A stretch of 64,000 nucleotides of DNA from Saccharopolyspora_C sp040643635 (GCF_040643635.1 NZ_JBEYUS010000027.1:9570-73569); one strand, 5' to 3'; shown: positions 49,671 through 59,733, counted from the first letter of the stretch. A program made the numbers and translations. The notes: generated by a model not told the origin, from the sequence alone.

Positions 49671-51020
49671 TCAGACGACGCCGAGGGACAGCATCGCGTC
49701 GGCGACCTGCGTGAAGCCGGCGATGTTGGCGCCCGCGATGTAGTTGCCGGGAGTGTCGTACTCGTCGGCGGTCTGCAGGCAGCGGTCGTGGATGCCGCGC
49801 ATGATCTCGGCGAGCCGCTGCTCGGTGTGCTCGAACGTCCACGAGTCGCGCGAGGCGTTCTGCTGCATCTCCAGCGCGGAGGTCGCGACGCCGCCCGCGT
49901 TCGCCGCCTTGCCCGGCGCGAACTTCACGCCCGCGTCGGTCAGGTACTTGATGGCGTCCGGCGTGGTGGGCATGTTCGCGCCCTCCGCGACGATCTTGCA
50001 GCCGTTGCGGACCAGTTCGGCCGCGTGGTCGGCGTCCAGCTCGTTCTGGGTGGCGCAGGGCAGCGCGATCTCGCACGGCACGTCCCAGGCCGCACCACCG
50101 GTGATGAACCGGACGCCGTTGCCGCGGTCGGTGGCGTACTCGTCGATGCGGGCGCGCCGCACCTCCTTGATGTCCTGCAGCAGGGCGACGTCGATGCCCT
50201 TCTCGTCCACCACGTAACCGCTGGAGTCCGAACAGGCCACGACGGTGCCGCCGAGCTGGTGCACCTTCTCGATCGCGTACTGCGCGACGTTGCCCGAACC
50301 GGACACGACGACCCGCTTGCCGTCGAAGGAATCCCCGGCGGCCTTGAGGATCTCGTCCACGAAGAACACCGTGCCGTAGCCGGTGGCCTCCGGGCGCACC
50401 TGGGAACCGCCCCAGCTGAGGCCCTTGCCGGTGAGCACACCGGACTCGTAGCGGTTGGTGATCCGCTTGTACTGGCCGAACAGGTAGCCGATCTCCCGGC
50501 CGCCGACCCCGGTGTCCCCGGCGGGAACGTCGGTGTACTCGCCGATGTGCCGGTACAGCTCGGTCATGAACGACTGGCAGAACCGCATGACCTCGCCGTC
50601 GGAACGGCCCTTCGGGTCGAAGTCGGAGCCGCCCTTGCCGCCGCCGATCGGCATGCCGGTCAACGAGTTCTTGAAGATCTGCTCGAAACCGAGGAACTTC
50701 ACGATGCCCAGGTAGACGCTGGGGTGGAACCGCAGGCCGCCCTTGTACGGCCCGAGCGCGGAGTTGAACTCGACGCGGAACCCGCGGTTGATCTGCACCG
50801 ATCCCTTGTCGTCCACCCACGGCACCCGGAAGATGATCTGCCGTTCCGGCTCGCACAGGCGGCGGATGACCTCGGCGTCGACGTACTGCGGGTGCTTGGC
50901 GACGACCGGGCGGAGGCTGTCGAGGACTTCGTGCACCGCCTGGTGGAACTCGTCCTCACCGGGGTTGCGGTGCAGCACCTCGTCGTAGATGTCCTGAAGC
51001 TTCTCGTCGAGATTCGCCAC
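49671..51020 (-). CDS. gdhA: NADP-specific glutamate dehydrogenase
   Basis: A 449-residue hexameric-type glutamate dehydrogenase that aminates 2-oxoglutarate. Signature features: GPYKGGLRFHPSV near 90, the catalytic lysine region PIGGGKGGSDFDPKG near 125, DTGVGGREIGYLFGQYK near 165, and the nucleotide motif SGSGNVAQYA near 240. GTG 51020 has GGAGGAG six bp upstream and gives the standard family length; ATG 51035 has no room for a ribosome site. A GlnR-like box lies about 170 bp upstream, so nitrogen control is likely. Confidence 0.95.
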   Translation of the reverse strand: MANLDEKLQDIYDEVLHRNPGEDEFHQAVHEVLDSLRPVVAKHPQYVDAEVIRRLCEPERQIIFRVPWVDDKGSVQINRGFRVEFNSALGPYKGGLRFHPSVYLGIVKFLGFEQIFKNSLTGMPIGGGKGGSDFDPKGRSDGEVMRFCQSFMTELYRHIGEYTDVPAGDTGVGGREIGYLFGQYKRITNRYESGVLTGKGLSWGGSQVRPEATGYGTVFFVDEILKAAGDSFDGKRVVVSGSGNVAQYAIEKVHQLGGTVVACSDSSGYVVDEKGIDVALLQDIKEVRRARIDEYATDRGNGVRFITGGAAWDVPCEIALPCATQNELDADHAAELVRNGCKIVAEGANMPTTPDAIKYLTDAGVKFAPGKAANAGGVATSALEMQQNASRDSWTFEHTEQRLAEIMRGIHDRCLQTADEYDTPGNYIAGANIAGFTQVADAMLSLGVV

Positions 51021-51188
51021 AGCTCGCTCCTCCATCTCCTCGTGATCGCCCGGCGCGCGGCGGTCCGCACCGGTGCGCCACCCGGTGGGCACGGCCCGCT
51101 GCCAGCTTCGGTATCGCGGCGGCCCGACCCGCCGCCGCAGACCTTATCCCGGCCTCCGCGCCGCGAACGGCTTCCGGAACGACCCGCC

Positions 51189-51215
51189 GAAACATGCCCG
51201 AAACACACCGGAAAC
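51189..51215. promoter_or_regulatory. GlnR-like box upstream of gdhA
   Basis: GAAAC occurs at 51189-51193, 51200-51204 and 51211-51215, each separated by exactly 6 bp, with TTTAC one base off the next period at 51221-51225. The actinomycete GlnR consensus alternates GTnAC and GAAAC with n6 spacing, so the 11-bp period is the supporting feature. Confidence 0.62.
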
Positions 51216-51402
51216 ACCGCTTTACGGCGCTCACGCGCTACCTGGACGGCGAAAACCCGGTGAACGCAGGGGTTTCCGGCAGGTTGCGCGCCGATTGCAC
51301 AGCTTGGCACGAGCGCGCACACCTGTCAGCAGCCGAGCGGCCGCGATCCGCGATGCGCCTTTCCCCGTGGCGTTGCTCACGAGTGGCCCTGATCACAGTG
51401 GA

Positions 51403-51434
51403 ACGGGCCCGCCGGACGCCCCCGGCGGGCCCGT
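51403..51434. terminator. hairpin terminator of the symporter gene
   Basis: A perfect 13-bp stem (ACGGGCCCGCCGG, 51403-51415, with 51422-51434), 15 bp after the symporter stop codon. Confidence 0.85.
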
Positions 51435-51448
51435 GCGGAGCCGGTCGA

Positions 51449-52873
51449 TCAGCCGATCCGGGCGGGCTCCGCGGTGGCCGGAGAACGGCGTTGCACCACC
51501 GCGACGGCACCCAGCACCAGCAGGTTCACCGCCAGCCCGGTGAGCCCCGCGTTCACGCCGAACGGGTTCACCTGCAACACCGCCGACACCAGCACCACGC
51601 ACTCCCCCGCGACCAGCCCGGCCAGCACCGCCGAGGACCGCACCGGCACCGGTTCCCGCAGCGCCAGCAGGTTCGCGGGCGCGAGCTGGATCATGCCGCT
51701 GTAGGTGAGCAGGTACAGGTTCGCCATCAGGTCCGGGCGCCCCAACGTCAACGCCAGCACCAGCACCGACACCACCGCCGCGGTGATCCGGCTCGCCCGC
51801 AGCCGCGCGCCCTCCGCCATGCCGGACGGCACCAGGTTGCTCGACACCAGCGTCGCCACGCAGATCAGGCCGCCCGCGGCGGGCACCATCGCGCAGGCCG
51901 CGCCGCCGATCAGCACCACCGCCAGCAGCGGGGCGGGCAGCGTGCGCTGCGCCAGCTCCAGCAGCGCCGCGTTCTCCGCACCGGCCGGAGTGGTCGCGGC
52001 GGCGACCGCGTAGAAGCCGACCAGCACCGGGATCGCCACCGCCACGGTGTACAGCGGCAGGAACACGTGGTTCGAGGCCACCGCCTTCGACGAGCGACCC
52101 GACAGCACCGCGGGCCAGCTCGACGGCAGCGTCATCGCCCCGAACCCGGCCGCGCTGACCAGGATGCTCGTCACGTACCAGGCGGTGCCGTAGGAACCGC
52201 CGGGCTGGATCGTCAGCAGCTCCCGCGCGCCCTGGAACACGGCGGTGAACAGCCCGCCCTCCGGTTGCCGCGCCAGCAGCACGCCGCCTGCGATCACCAG
52301 CAGCGCCACCACCATCAGCACGTCCTTCAGGTAGGACGTCGCCGCCACCCCGTGCAACCCCGACCACAGCACGAACACCAGCACCAGCAGCATCGCCACC
52401 ACGACGCTCACCGTCCCGGTCCGCTCGTCACCGGTCATGAACGACACGATCGTGCCCAGCCCGACCAGCTGCACCTGGATGACCGGCATGAAGAACACGA
52501 TCGCCAGCACCGCCGTCAGCCCGCCCAGCACCGGGCTGCGGAACCGGTGGCGCAGGTAGTCCGAGTTCGTCCGGTACCCGTGGCGCTTGCCGAGCCGCCA
52601 CACCAGCGGCGCCACCAGGAACATCCCGACGTAGCCGAGCACCAGGTACGAGGGCATGTACATCGCGGCCACGCCACCGCCGAGGACCAGCCCGGAGATG
52701 CCGAGGAACGTGAAGGTCGTGAAGATCTCCCCCGCCTGCAGGAAGAACGTGGCCACCGCGCCGAAGCGGCGGCCACCGACGGTCCAGGCGGCCAGGTCGA
52801 ACCCGCCGCCGCGCCTGCCGAGCAGGCCGACGACGGCGATGAGCACCAGGCCGGACAGCGCGATCGCGATCAC
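51449..52873 (-). CDS. sodium:solute symporter family transporter
   Basis: A 474-residue SSS-family permease with about 13 helices. The helix-2 region FFLQAGEIFTTFTFLGISG and the later MTLPSSWPAVLSGRSSKA and GLICVATLVSSNL stretches are typical of the monocarboxylate/pantothenate-like branch. GTG 52873 overlaps the stop of the small membrane protein upstream. Substrate unknown; a carboxylate is likely. Confidence 0.87.
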   Translation of the reverse strand: MIAIALSGLVLIAVVGLLGRRGGGFDLAAWTVGGRRFGAVATFFLQAGEIFTTFTFLGISGLVLGGGVAAMYMPSYLVLGYVGMFLVAPLVWRLGKRHGYRTNSDYLRHRFRSPVLGGLTAVLAIVFFMPVIQVQLVGLGTIVSFMTGDERTGTVSVVVAMLLVLVFVLWSGLHGVAATSYLKDVLMVVALLVIAGGVLLARQPEGGLFTAVFQGARELLTIQPGGSYGTAWYVTSILVSAAGFGAMTLPSSWPAVLSGRSSKAVASNHVFLPLYTVAVAIPVLVGFYAVAAATTPAGAENAALLELAQRTLPAPLLAVVLIGGAACAMVPAAGGLICVATLVSSNLVPSGMAEGARLRASRITAAVVSVLVLALTLGRPDLMANLYLLTYSGMIQLAPANLLALREPVPVRSSAVLAGLVAGECVVLVSAVLQVNPFGVNAGLTGLAVNLLVLGAVAVVQRRSPATAEPARIG

Positions 52874-53211
52874 GGGGCGTCCACCTTCCCGCCGCGCTCC
52901 GCGACCGGATCGGCCGGGTCAGCCGGGTCAGCCGGGTCGTCCGGTCCATCCGGGTCGTCGCCGGAGATCAGCCCGGCCGCTTCCTCGCGCCGCAGCACCC
53001 ACGCCAGCAGCAGGCTGGTCAGCACGCACCAGCCGCACACCCACACCACCACCGACGGCAACCCGAACCAGGGCGCCGCCGTGTTGACGAAGGGGAAGAA
53101 GGGGGTGCCCAGCAGGGCGATCACCGGCAGCACCAGCACCGCGTGGAACGGGCGCAGCGCTCCCCCCGTGCTCCGGGGCCCCGGTGGCCCGCTCCGCTCA
53201 TGTCCGCTCAT
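52870..53211 (-). CDS. DUF3311-type small membrane partner of the symporter
   Basis: A 113-residue protein with two hydrophobic helices (FHAVLVLPVIALLGTPFFPF near 28-47, VVVWVCGWCVLTSLLLAWVL near 62-81). Genes of this type regularly precede SSS transporters. The C-terminal tail repeats DPA three times, from a 9-bp DNA repeat. AGGAGG precedes ATG 53211; its stop overlaps the symporter start by 4 bp. Confidence 0.8.
   Translation of the reverse strand: MSGHERSGPPGPRSTGGALRPFHAVLVLPVIALLGTPFFPFVNTAAPWFGLPSVVVWVCGWCVLTSLLLAWVLRREEAAGLISGDDPDGPDDPADPADPADPVAERGGKVDAP
52913..52939. repeat. 9-bp tandem repeat in coding sequence
   Basis: Three copies of gccgggtca (last base varied) encode the DPADPADPA tail of the DUF3311-type protein on the minus strand. 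Unit length keeps the frame. Confidence 0.8.
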
Positions 53212-53342
53212 GTCAGCCTCCTGCGCAGGTGGCCGTCTCCGCCCGCGGATGTCGCGGGTCGAGCAGCGCACCGTGCGCCGGACACGCTAACCGGCCGCGG
53301 CCCGGAATCGTGCAGGTGCGCGCGGTGTCACCCGCGGCGAGG

Positions 53343-54302
53343 TCAGCTCGCCGGGACCGGGGTGACCAGGGTGCCTTCGGCCAGGTAGCGCTCCAGGTTG
53401 CGGAAGGTGAGCTCTCCCATGGCTTCGCGGGTTTCGCGCGTGGCGCTGGCGATGTGCGGCAGCAGCACCACGTCGTCCCGGTCCAGCAGTGCCGCGGGCA
53501 CGTTCGGTTCGTCGGCGAACACGTCCAGTGCGGCGCCCGCGAGCCGTCCCTCGACCAGCGCCGAGACCAGCGCGGGTTCGTCCACGACGCTGCCCCGGGC
53601 GATGTTGACCAGGTAGCCGCGCGGACCGAGCTCGGCCAGCACCTCCGCCGAGACCAGACCGCTGGTCCCGGCTCCCCCCGCGGTGGCGATCACCAGCACG
53701 TCCGCCCCGGCCGCCAGCTCCCGCGCCGAGGCGGCGTAGCGGTAGCCGACGCCCTCGACGGGCCGCCGCGAGTGGTACGAGATCTCGGCGCCGAAGCCCT
53801 CCAGCCGCCGGGCGATGGCGCGCCCGATGCGGCCCAGCCCCAGGACGCCGACCCGCTTGCCGCTGACCTTGGTGCGCAACCCGAAACCGCCCGGCACCCA
53901 CTCGCCGCGCCGCACGTAGCGGTCCGCGGCGGACAACCCGCGCAGCACGTCGATCAGCCCGCCCACCGCGAGGTCCGCGACGCAGTCGGTGAGCACGTCG
54001 GGGGTGTTGCTCACGTCGATGCCGCGGGCGCGGGCGCGGGCCACGTCGGTGCGCTCGTAGCCGACTCCGAAGTGGACGATCGCGCCGAGCTCCGGCAGCG
54101 CGTCCATCAGCTCGTCGCTCACCCCGTAGCGCGCGCTGGTGACTGCGGCGACGACCTCGGCGCCGCGCTCGGCGAGGCAGGCGGCCGGATCGGACTGCTC
54201 GTGCAGGCGCAGCACCTCGTAGCGCGCCGCCATCTCCGCCTCCAGCGAAGGCAGCAGCTCGCAGACCTGCAGGACGGTGCCGGACGGGGCGGACTGGGAC
54301 AT
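53343..54302 (-). CDS. D-isomer-specific 2-hydroxyacid dehydrogenase
   Basis: A 319-residue NAD(P)-dependent dehydrogenase of the glyoxylate/hydroxypyruvate reductase branch. The nucleotide motif GLGRIGRAI is near residue 155; catalytic Arg is in VNIARGSVVDE (about 232), Glu in DVFADEPNVP (about 261) and His in LLPHIAS (about 280). It is a single gene between two short gaps, with no clear partner; the 281 bp upstream hold nothing I can name. Confidence 0.9.
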   Translation of the reverse strand: MSQSAPSGTVLQVCELLPSLEAEMAARYEVLRLHEQSDPAACLAERGAEVVAAVTSARYGVSDELMDALPELGAIVHFGVGYERTDVARARARGIDVSNTPDVLTDCVADLAVGGLIDVLRGLSAADRYVRRGEWVPGGFGLRTKVSGKRVGVLGLGRIGRAIARRLEGFGAEISYHSRRPVEGVGYRYAASARELAAGADVLVIATAGGAGTSGLVSAEVLAELGPRGYLVNIARGSVVDEPALVSALVEGRLAGAALDVFADEPNVPAALLDRDDVVLLPHIASATRETREAMGELTFRNLERYLAEGTLVTPVPAS

Positions 54303-54583
54303 GCGGGGATTCCTCCTGCTGCGGCTCTCGCTGGGCTCCCCGCAGCCTAGGCCTGCGGTGGTGCCGCGCCGACACCGCTGCGGACGTGCCCGCCGGATCC
54401 CGCCGCGCGGGCCGACGGCCCGGCCACCCCGGTCGCCGTCATCGGATCGGCGGAGACCTGGTCGTGTGGATCTTCCGCGTGCGGGGCGGCACGAGCGGGT
54501 GAACCGATCTTCGCGGGCGTCAGAGCGAGCCGTTCCCGACCGACTTAGGGGGTGATCGTCCCCGACCGCCCCAGGAGGACAGC

Positions 54584-55831
54584 GTGCACTCCGACCCGCT
54601 CCGCGCGTGCCGGCACCAGGTCCGCGCCCACCACCGGGAGATCCCGGTCGCGATCATCGGCGCCGGGCCGGGAGGTCTGGCCGTCGCGGCCGAACTGGCG
54701 CGCCGCGGCGTCCCGGCCACCGTGTTCGAGCGCGGCCCGCAGGTCGGGTCGAGCTGGCGCCACCACTACGACCACCTGCGGCTGCACACCACGCGCTCGC
54801 TGTCCCGGCTGCCGGGGATGCGCCTCCCGCGCCGCTTCGGGCGCTGGGTCGCCCGGGAGGACCTGGTGCGGTACCTGGAGGACTACGCGCAGCGGTACGA
54901 GCTGGACGTGCGGCCGAACACCACCGTGGAACGGGTGTGGCCCGCCGAGCGCATCGGCGGGGAGCGCTGCTGGCGGCTGCGGGCCGGTGGCGAGACCACG
55001 ACGGCGCGCACCGTGGTCGTCGCGACCGGGCTCGACCACACCCCGCACATCCCGGACTGGCCCGGGTTGGACGGGTTCTCCGGGCTGCTGCTGCACTCCG
55101 CGCGCTACCGGAACCCGGATCGGCACGCCGGTCGCGACGTCCTCGTCGTCGGCGGCGGCAACAGCGGCGCCGAGATCGCGACGGCTCTCGCCCGGCAGGG
55201 CGCCACCCGGGTCTGGTGGTCGCTGCGCACGCCTCCGACCATCGTGCCCGCCGCGGCGGACCGGTGGCAGCGGCTGGGAGTCCTCGTCGCGAAGCTGCCG
55301 ACCTCCGTCGCGGACCTGCTGACCCGGACGTTCACCCGAGCTCGACTGCCCGACCTGCGCGAGCACGGGCTGCCGCGCCCGCAGGACGGGCTCTACGCGC
55401 GCGTCCGGCGGGACGGGCGCAGCCCGGTGCACGACCGCGGCATCGTCGATGCCATCCGGAAGGGCCGGGTGCAACCGGTCGCGGCGGTGGCGAGCGTGGA
55501 CCGCAGCCAGGTCGTGCTCGTCGACGGCACCCGAATACGGCCGGACCACGTCATCGCCGCCACCGGCTACCGCACCGAACTGGCCCGGCTGGTGGGACCG
55601 GACGTGCTCTCGAAACCGCGGGACCTGCCCGTCGCCGGGGAACCCGCCGAAGCACCGGACCTGCACTTCCTGGGCTTCACCAACGACCCGGCCGGGCACC
55701 TGCACCGGATCGCCGTCGAAGCGCGCGCCACCGCCAAGCTCATCGCCCGGCGGCAGCGCTTCGCCGGGGCCCGCACCTCCGGTGAACCGGAATGCGAGTG
55801 CGCGCAACGGGTTTCCGGCCTGGCCGGGTGA
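54584..55831 (+). CDS. flavin-containing monooxygenase-like oxidoreductase
   Basis: A 415-residue FAD/NADPH protein. FAD motif IIGAGPGGLAVAAEL is near residue 25, the NADPH motif VVGGGNSGAEIA near 190, and ATGYR near 325. The segment SSWRHHYDHLRLHT resembles YUC/CzcO-type flavin monooxygenases. AGGAGGACAGC precedes GTG 54584. It is convergent with the DUF5682 gene (3-bp gap). Not the same subfamily as the FOXRED2-like protein at the window start. Confidence 0.87.
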   Translation: MHSDPLRACRHQVRAHHREIPVAIIGAGPGGLAVAAELARRGVPATVFERGPQVGSSWRHHYDHLRLHTTRSLSRLPGMRLPRRFGRWVAREDLVRYLEDYAQRYELDVRPNTTVERVWPAERIGGERCWRLRAGGETTTARTVVVATGLDHTPHIPDWPGLDGFSGLLLHSARYRNPDRHAGRDVLVVGGGNSGAEIATALARQGATRVWWSLRTPPTIVPAAADRWQRLGVLVAKLPTSVADLLTRTFTRARLPDLREHGLPRPQDGLYARVRRDGRSPVHDRGIVDAIRKGRVQPVAAVASVDRSQVVLVDGTRIRPDHVIAATGYRTELARLVGPDVLSKPRDLPVAGEPAEAPDLHFLGFTNDPAGHLHRIAVEARATAKLIARRQRFAGARTSGEPECECAQRVSGLAG

Positions 55832-55834
55832 TCC

Positions 55835-58561
55835 TCAGCCCAGCAGTTCCGCCACCGCGCGCGCCGTGTCCGGATACCCGCCCAGCAACGCCGCACCGGA
55901 CGGTTCGGCGACCGGCCACCCGCCGGTGCACCCGAGCAGCTCCGCGACCGCGTCGCAGGTCGCCGGGTGCGCGGCAGGCAGCTCCGCCCCACCGGACCCG
56001 CCGCTCGCCGGGAGCGGCACCGCCGGCGCCGGTTCGGCCAGCCACGGCGGCACCCACCGGTCCAGTTCGGCGAGCCGCCCCGGGAACACCCGGCCCGCCT
56101 CCCGGATCAGCAGCGGCGCAAGCTCGGCGCCACCGGAGCGCAGCGTGGTGATCAGCATCGGCAGCCACGGCACCAGCACCCGGTCCGGCAGCACCCGGAA
56201 CGCCTCGGACACCGATTCCACCACGAAGTCCGCCAACCCCGGCACCGGTTCCAGGGCGTGCACGAAACCGCTCAGGTACCGCGGGTACGCGGGCAGCACC
56301 ATCGGGTTCGCCAGCAGCTCGGCGCACCGCGCGCGCAGGTCCGCGCGGGACAGCAGCCCGAGCCGCAGCTGCGCCGCCCACAGCAGCGCGACCTTCGCCG
56401 GCTCCACCGGGTGCGACTGCGCCACCGCCAGTTCCAGCTGGGTGCGGTCGCAGCCCAGCGACAGCGCCAGGCCTTCCATGCCGAACAAGAACCCGAGCAT
56501 CGCCGCCACCTGGCCGACGCCCGCCTCCTCGTCGGTGAACGCGGTCGGCAGCAGCGTGCAGTAGTGCGCGTACCCGGTCCGCACGAACGATTCGATCCAC
56601 GGCGGCAGCGCGGGTTCGCTCGTCCGGTAGTGCGCCAGCAGCCGCCGCACCCGGCGCAGCACCTCGGGGGCGCCGTCCGCGGTGCGCTCGGCGGCGAGGA
56701 CCTCCAGGGCGCGGACGCCGAGCTCGTTGGCGAGCCGGTTGCCGCGCAGCAGCAGCGTCGCGTCCTCCACGGCGGCCAGCACGCTCGCCGCGGTGGCCTG
56801 CGGGTCGTGCGCGGCGCGGCGCAGCCGCTGCTCCAGCACCTGCTCCAGGCTCACCCCCTCGTAGCCGAGTTCGACCAGCGCCCGCTGGTGGGTGCCGAGC
56901 GCGAGGTCCCAGGACTCCTGGATGGGGCGTTCGCCGAGCCGCCGCTCCCCCATGATCGGCCGGGCCGCGCCGCGCGGCAGCAACCGGTGCAGCATCCACA
57001 GCACGTCGGAGCAGCGTTCCAGCTCGGGGCGGCCCGCGATGTCCAGCAGCGCCCGCTGCACGCCGCGCCGCTCCAGCGGCAACCCGAGCGGTGCCAGCCG
57101 GTCGTGCAAGTCGCGGGCCAGCGGCGGCAGCGCCGCGTAGCCGACCTTCCCGACCCGGTCGCCGCCGAGCATGTTCTCGACGATGCGGCGGACGTCGCGG
57201 CGCCCGGGCACCACGTCCTTCTCGATGCAGGTGATCGCCGCGTCCTGGAAGTCGTACGGGGTGGGTCCGGCCCGGTCCCGCATCCCGGCGAGCAGGATCG
57301 AGGTCTCGAACACGGCGATGGCGTCGGCGGTGGAGGCCAGGTACCCGTTGCGGCGAGCGGCGCGCACCACCTCCACCGACCAGGAGCGCAGTTCCGCCTC
57401 GTCCAGCCGGTCCAGCTCGGGCGGTCGCCGCAGGAACCCGGACAGCTTGTCCGCGGGTTCCGCGGGCGCCACCGGCGGTGCGGGCTCGAGCGGTTTCCCA
57501 CCGGCCTGCCCGGTGAGCCGGAACGGGCGGACGCGCTTGGACTGCTTGGCCCACTCGCCCGCGGCGATGGACACCGAACCGCCCGCCAGGCCGAACTGCG
57601 CTTCGATCGAGGCGTGGCTGGACGGGATCAGCCCGTGCTGCCAGCTGGTCCCGCTCGGCGGGTCGATGCGGTGCCCGGTGGCGCCGTGCACGCCGAACTC
57701 GGCGACGCGGCTGGCGGCGTGCACCGCGCCGCACACGTGGATGCCGTCGGCGGGGTCGGTGCCGGACGCGGCGAGGTGCTCCCGGATCCGGGTCCACATG
57801 TGCCGTTCCCGCTCTTCGTCGAGGCGCAGCCGGGGCGATGCGGCGGGCGTGAGGCGGCGGAACAGGCTGCCGATGAGGAACAGCACCTGCCGGTAGGTGT
57901 CGTGATCGCCACCGGCGAGCGGCACTTCCACGTACTGGTGCCACCACTCCGACCAGTGCCGCACCCGGCCGTTCCGCAGCAGGTGCTCCTCCAGTTCGGC
58001 GAACCGGGGGCGCAGGTCGCCGAGCTCGACCCCGATCGCGTCGCCGTGCAGCGCGGCTTCCTCGTCGGCCGGTTCGGCGCCGGCTTCGCGGTCGGCCTGC
58101 TGCTGGAAGACGTGATCGCTGGAGCGGTCCACCAGCACCAGTTCGACGCCGGGCGTGTCCAGCGCGTAGGCGATGGCCTGGTACTCGGCGGAGGCCTCGG
58201 TGATCGGGGCGACCACCGACAGCGGCGACCATTCGATCGGGAGGCCGTCGACTTCGGTGGCGAACGCCTGCACCGCCACCGGCAGCCGGCAGTGGCGCAG
58301 TTCGGGCAGCACCGGTGCCATGTCCTCGCACAGCTCCAGGTACACGACCGAGGGCCGTTTCTCCCGCAGCCGTCGCGCCATCGCGACCGCCGATGCCGGG
58401 GAGTGGTGGCAGACCGGGAAGATCTCCAGCGGTTCCCGCTCGGCGCGGTCCACGTCGTCGACGAGGCCGAGCAGGATCTCCTCCAGCGCGCCGGGCCCGT
58501 CGGCGAACGCGGCGGCGGCCTCCCGCAGCCGGGTGCGCAGCGGGTCGAACGGCGCGGTCAC
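55835..58561 (-). CDS. DUF5682 family protein, last gene of MoxR/VWA operon
   Basis: A 908-residue protein. An N-terminal region with IFPVCHHSPASAVAMARRL (about 47) and VYLELCEDM is the DUF5682 hallmark; the rest is a long helical, leucine-rich region ending in an acidic/Ala tail. GTG 58561 overlaps the MoxR stop (GTGA). In E. coli the comparable gene of the yehLMPQ set is yehM. No enzymatic function is established; it is presumably the MoxR system's client or effector. Confidence 0.8.
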   Translation of the reverse strand: MTAPFDPLRTRLREAAAAFADGPGALEEILLGLVDDVDRAEREPLEIFPVCHHSPASAVAMARRLREKRPSVVYLELCEDMAPVLPELRHCRLPVAVQAFATEVDGLPIEWSPLSVVAPITEASAEYQAIAYALDTPGVELVLVDRSSDHVFQQQADREAGAEPADEEAALHGDAIGVELGDLRPRFAELEEHLLRNGRVRHWSEWWHQYVEVPLAGGDHDTYRQVLFLIGSLFRRLTPAASPRLRLDEERERHMWTRIREHLAASGTDPADGIHVCGAVHAASRVAEFGVHGATGHRIDPPSGTSWQHGLIPSSHASIEAQFGLAGGSVSIAAGEWAKQSKRVRPFRLTGQAGGKPLEPAPPVAPAEPADKLSGFLRRPPELDRLDEAELRSWSVEVVRAARRNGYLASTADAIAVFETSILLAGMRDRAGPTPYDFQDAAITCIEKDVVPGRRDVRRIVENMLGGDRVGKVGYAALPPLARDLHDRLAPLGLPLERRGVQRALLDIAGRPELERCSDVLWMLHRLLPRGAARPIMGERRLGERPIQESWDLALGTHQRALVELGYEGVSLEQVLEQRLRRAAHDPQATAASVLAAVEDATLLLRGNRLANELGVRALEVLAAERTADGAPEVLRRVRRLLAHYRTSEPALPPWIESFVRTGYAHYCTLLPTAFTDEEAGVGQVAAMLGFLFGMEGLALSLGCDRTQLELAVAQSHPVEPAKVALLWAAQLRLGLLSRADLRARCAELLANPMVLPAYPRYLSGFVHALEPVPGLADFVVESVSEAFRVLPDRVLVPWLPMLITTLRSGGAELAPLLIREAGRVFPGRLAELDRWVPPWLAEPAPAVPLPASGGSGGAELPAAHPATCDAVAELLGCTGGWPVAEPSGAALLGGYPDTARAVAELLG

Positions 58562-59670
58562 GAGAGGGTGGCGATCGCGTCGCGCCCGCCCGCCAGGAAT
58601 TCGGGCCAGCAGCCGCCTTCTTCGTCGCTGCGCGGCTCCACGACGCCGTGCAGGTACTTGTTGAGGATGGCGAGGTCCTCCGGTTCGCGGCGGGCCAGCG
58701 AGCCGACGAGCGAGGAGGCGAGGACGCGGGCGCTGAGCGCGCGGTCGCCGAAGAAGTTGCTCTGCAGGATCGCGTCCTCCAGCACGCCGATCTGCTCGGC
58801 GGTGGACAGCGCCGATTCGAGCTTCTCGTCGTCGCTGCCCGCGGCGGCCGCGGCGGCGCGCAGATCGCCGAAGCTGCGCAGCAGCACGTCCAGCAGGGTC
58901 GGCGGCACGTCCAGCTCGATCCGGTGGCGCCGCAGCAGTTCCTCGGTGCGGAACCGCACGATCTCCGCTTCGCTCTTCTTGTTCGTCACCACGGGGATGC
59001 GCACGAAGTTGAACCGCCGCTTCAGCGCGGAGGACAGGTCGTTGACGCCGCGGTCGCGGCTGTTGGCGGTGGCGATGATGGAGAAGCCGGGTTCGGCGAA
59101 CACGATGCCGTCGTCGTCGAGTTCGGGCACCGAGATGTACTTCTCGGACAGCACGGAGATCAGCGCGTCCTGCACGTCGCTGGTGGCGCGGGTGAGCTCT
59201 TCGAAGCGGCCGATGGCACCGGACTCCATCGCGGTCATGATCGGCGAGGGGATCATCGATTCCCGGGACTGGCCCTTCGCGATGACCATCGAGACGTTCC
59301 AGGAGTACTTGATCTGGTCTTCGGTGGTGCCCGCGGTGCCCTGCACGACGAGCGTGGAGTTGCGGCAGATCGCCGCGGACAGCAGTTCGGCCAGCCAGCT
59401 CTTGCCGGTGCCGGGGTCGCCGATGAGCAGCAGTCCGCGGTCGGAGGCGAGGGTGACGATGGAACGTTCCACGAAGGTGCGGTCGCCGAACCACTTCTGC
59501 TGGACCTCGCGGTCGAGGCCGTCGGCGGGTTCGGAACCGAGCACGAACAGCCGGACCATCTTCGGCGACAGGCGCCAGGAGAACGGTTTCGGTGCGTCGT
59601 CGATCGACTCCAACCAGTCCAGCTCCTCCGCGTACTTGATCTCGGCGGGAGCTCGCAGCAGTTCGGACAT
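58558..59670 (-). CDS. MoxR-type AAA+ ATPase (YehL-like)
   Basis: A 370-residue AAA+ protein. Walker A GDPGTGKS is at 84-91, the Walker B region GRFEELTRA near 153, sensor 1 IATANSRDRG near 200 and an arginine-rich SALKRRFNF after it. The C-terminal helical lid is shortish. MoxR ATPases act as chaperones with a VWA partner; the VWA gene is directly upstream, 63 bp away, and DUF5682 follows with an overlap. Confidence 0.88.
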   Translation of the reverse strand: MSELLRAPAEIKYAEELDWLESIDDAPKPFSWRLSPKMVRLFVLGSEPADGLDREVQQKWFGDRTFVERSIVTLASDRGLLLIGDPGTGKSWLAELLSAAICRNSTLVVQGTAGTTEDQIKYSWNVSMVIAKGQSRESMIPSPIMTAMESGAIGRFEELTRATSDVQDALISVLSEKYISVPELDDDGIVFAEPGFSIIATANSRDRGVNDLSSALKRRFNFVRIPVVTNKKSEAEIVRFRTEELLRRHRIELDVPPTLLDVLLRSFGDLRAAAAAAGSDDEKLESALSTAEQIGVLEDAILQSNFFGDRALSARVLASSLVGSLARREPEDLAILNKYLHGVVEPRSDEEGGCWPEFLAGGRDAIATLS

Positions 59671-59733
59671 GGCCGGCCTTTCTCGGAATTCTGGGAGTTC
59701 TCGGGTTTTCTCGGTGCGGGAGCGGTGGTGCGG

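Larger units (their letters stand above)
51021..51448. other. 428-bp gap upstream of gdhA
   Basis: Contains the GlnR-like box and, at its right end, the terminator of the symporter gene. No further gene is supported: the open frames found here are Arg-rich and read against gdhA or the symporter. Confidence 0.5.
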
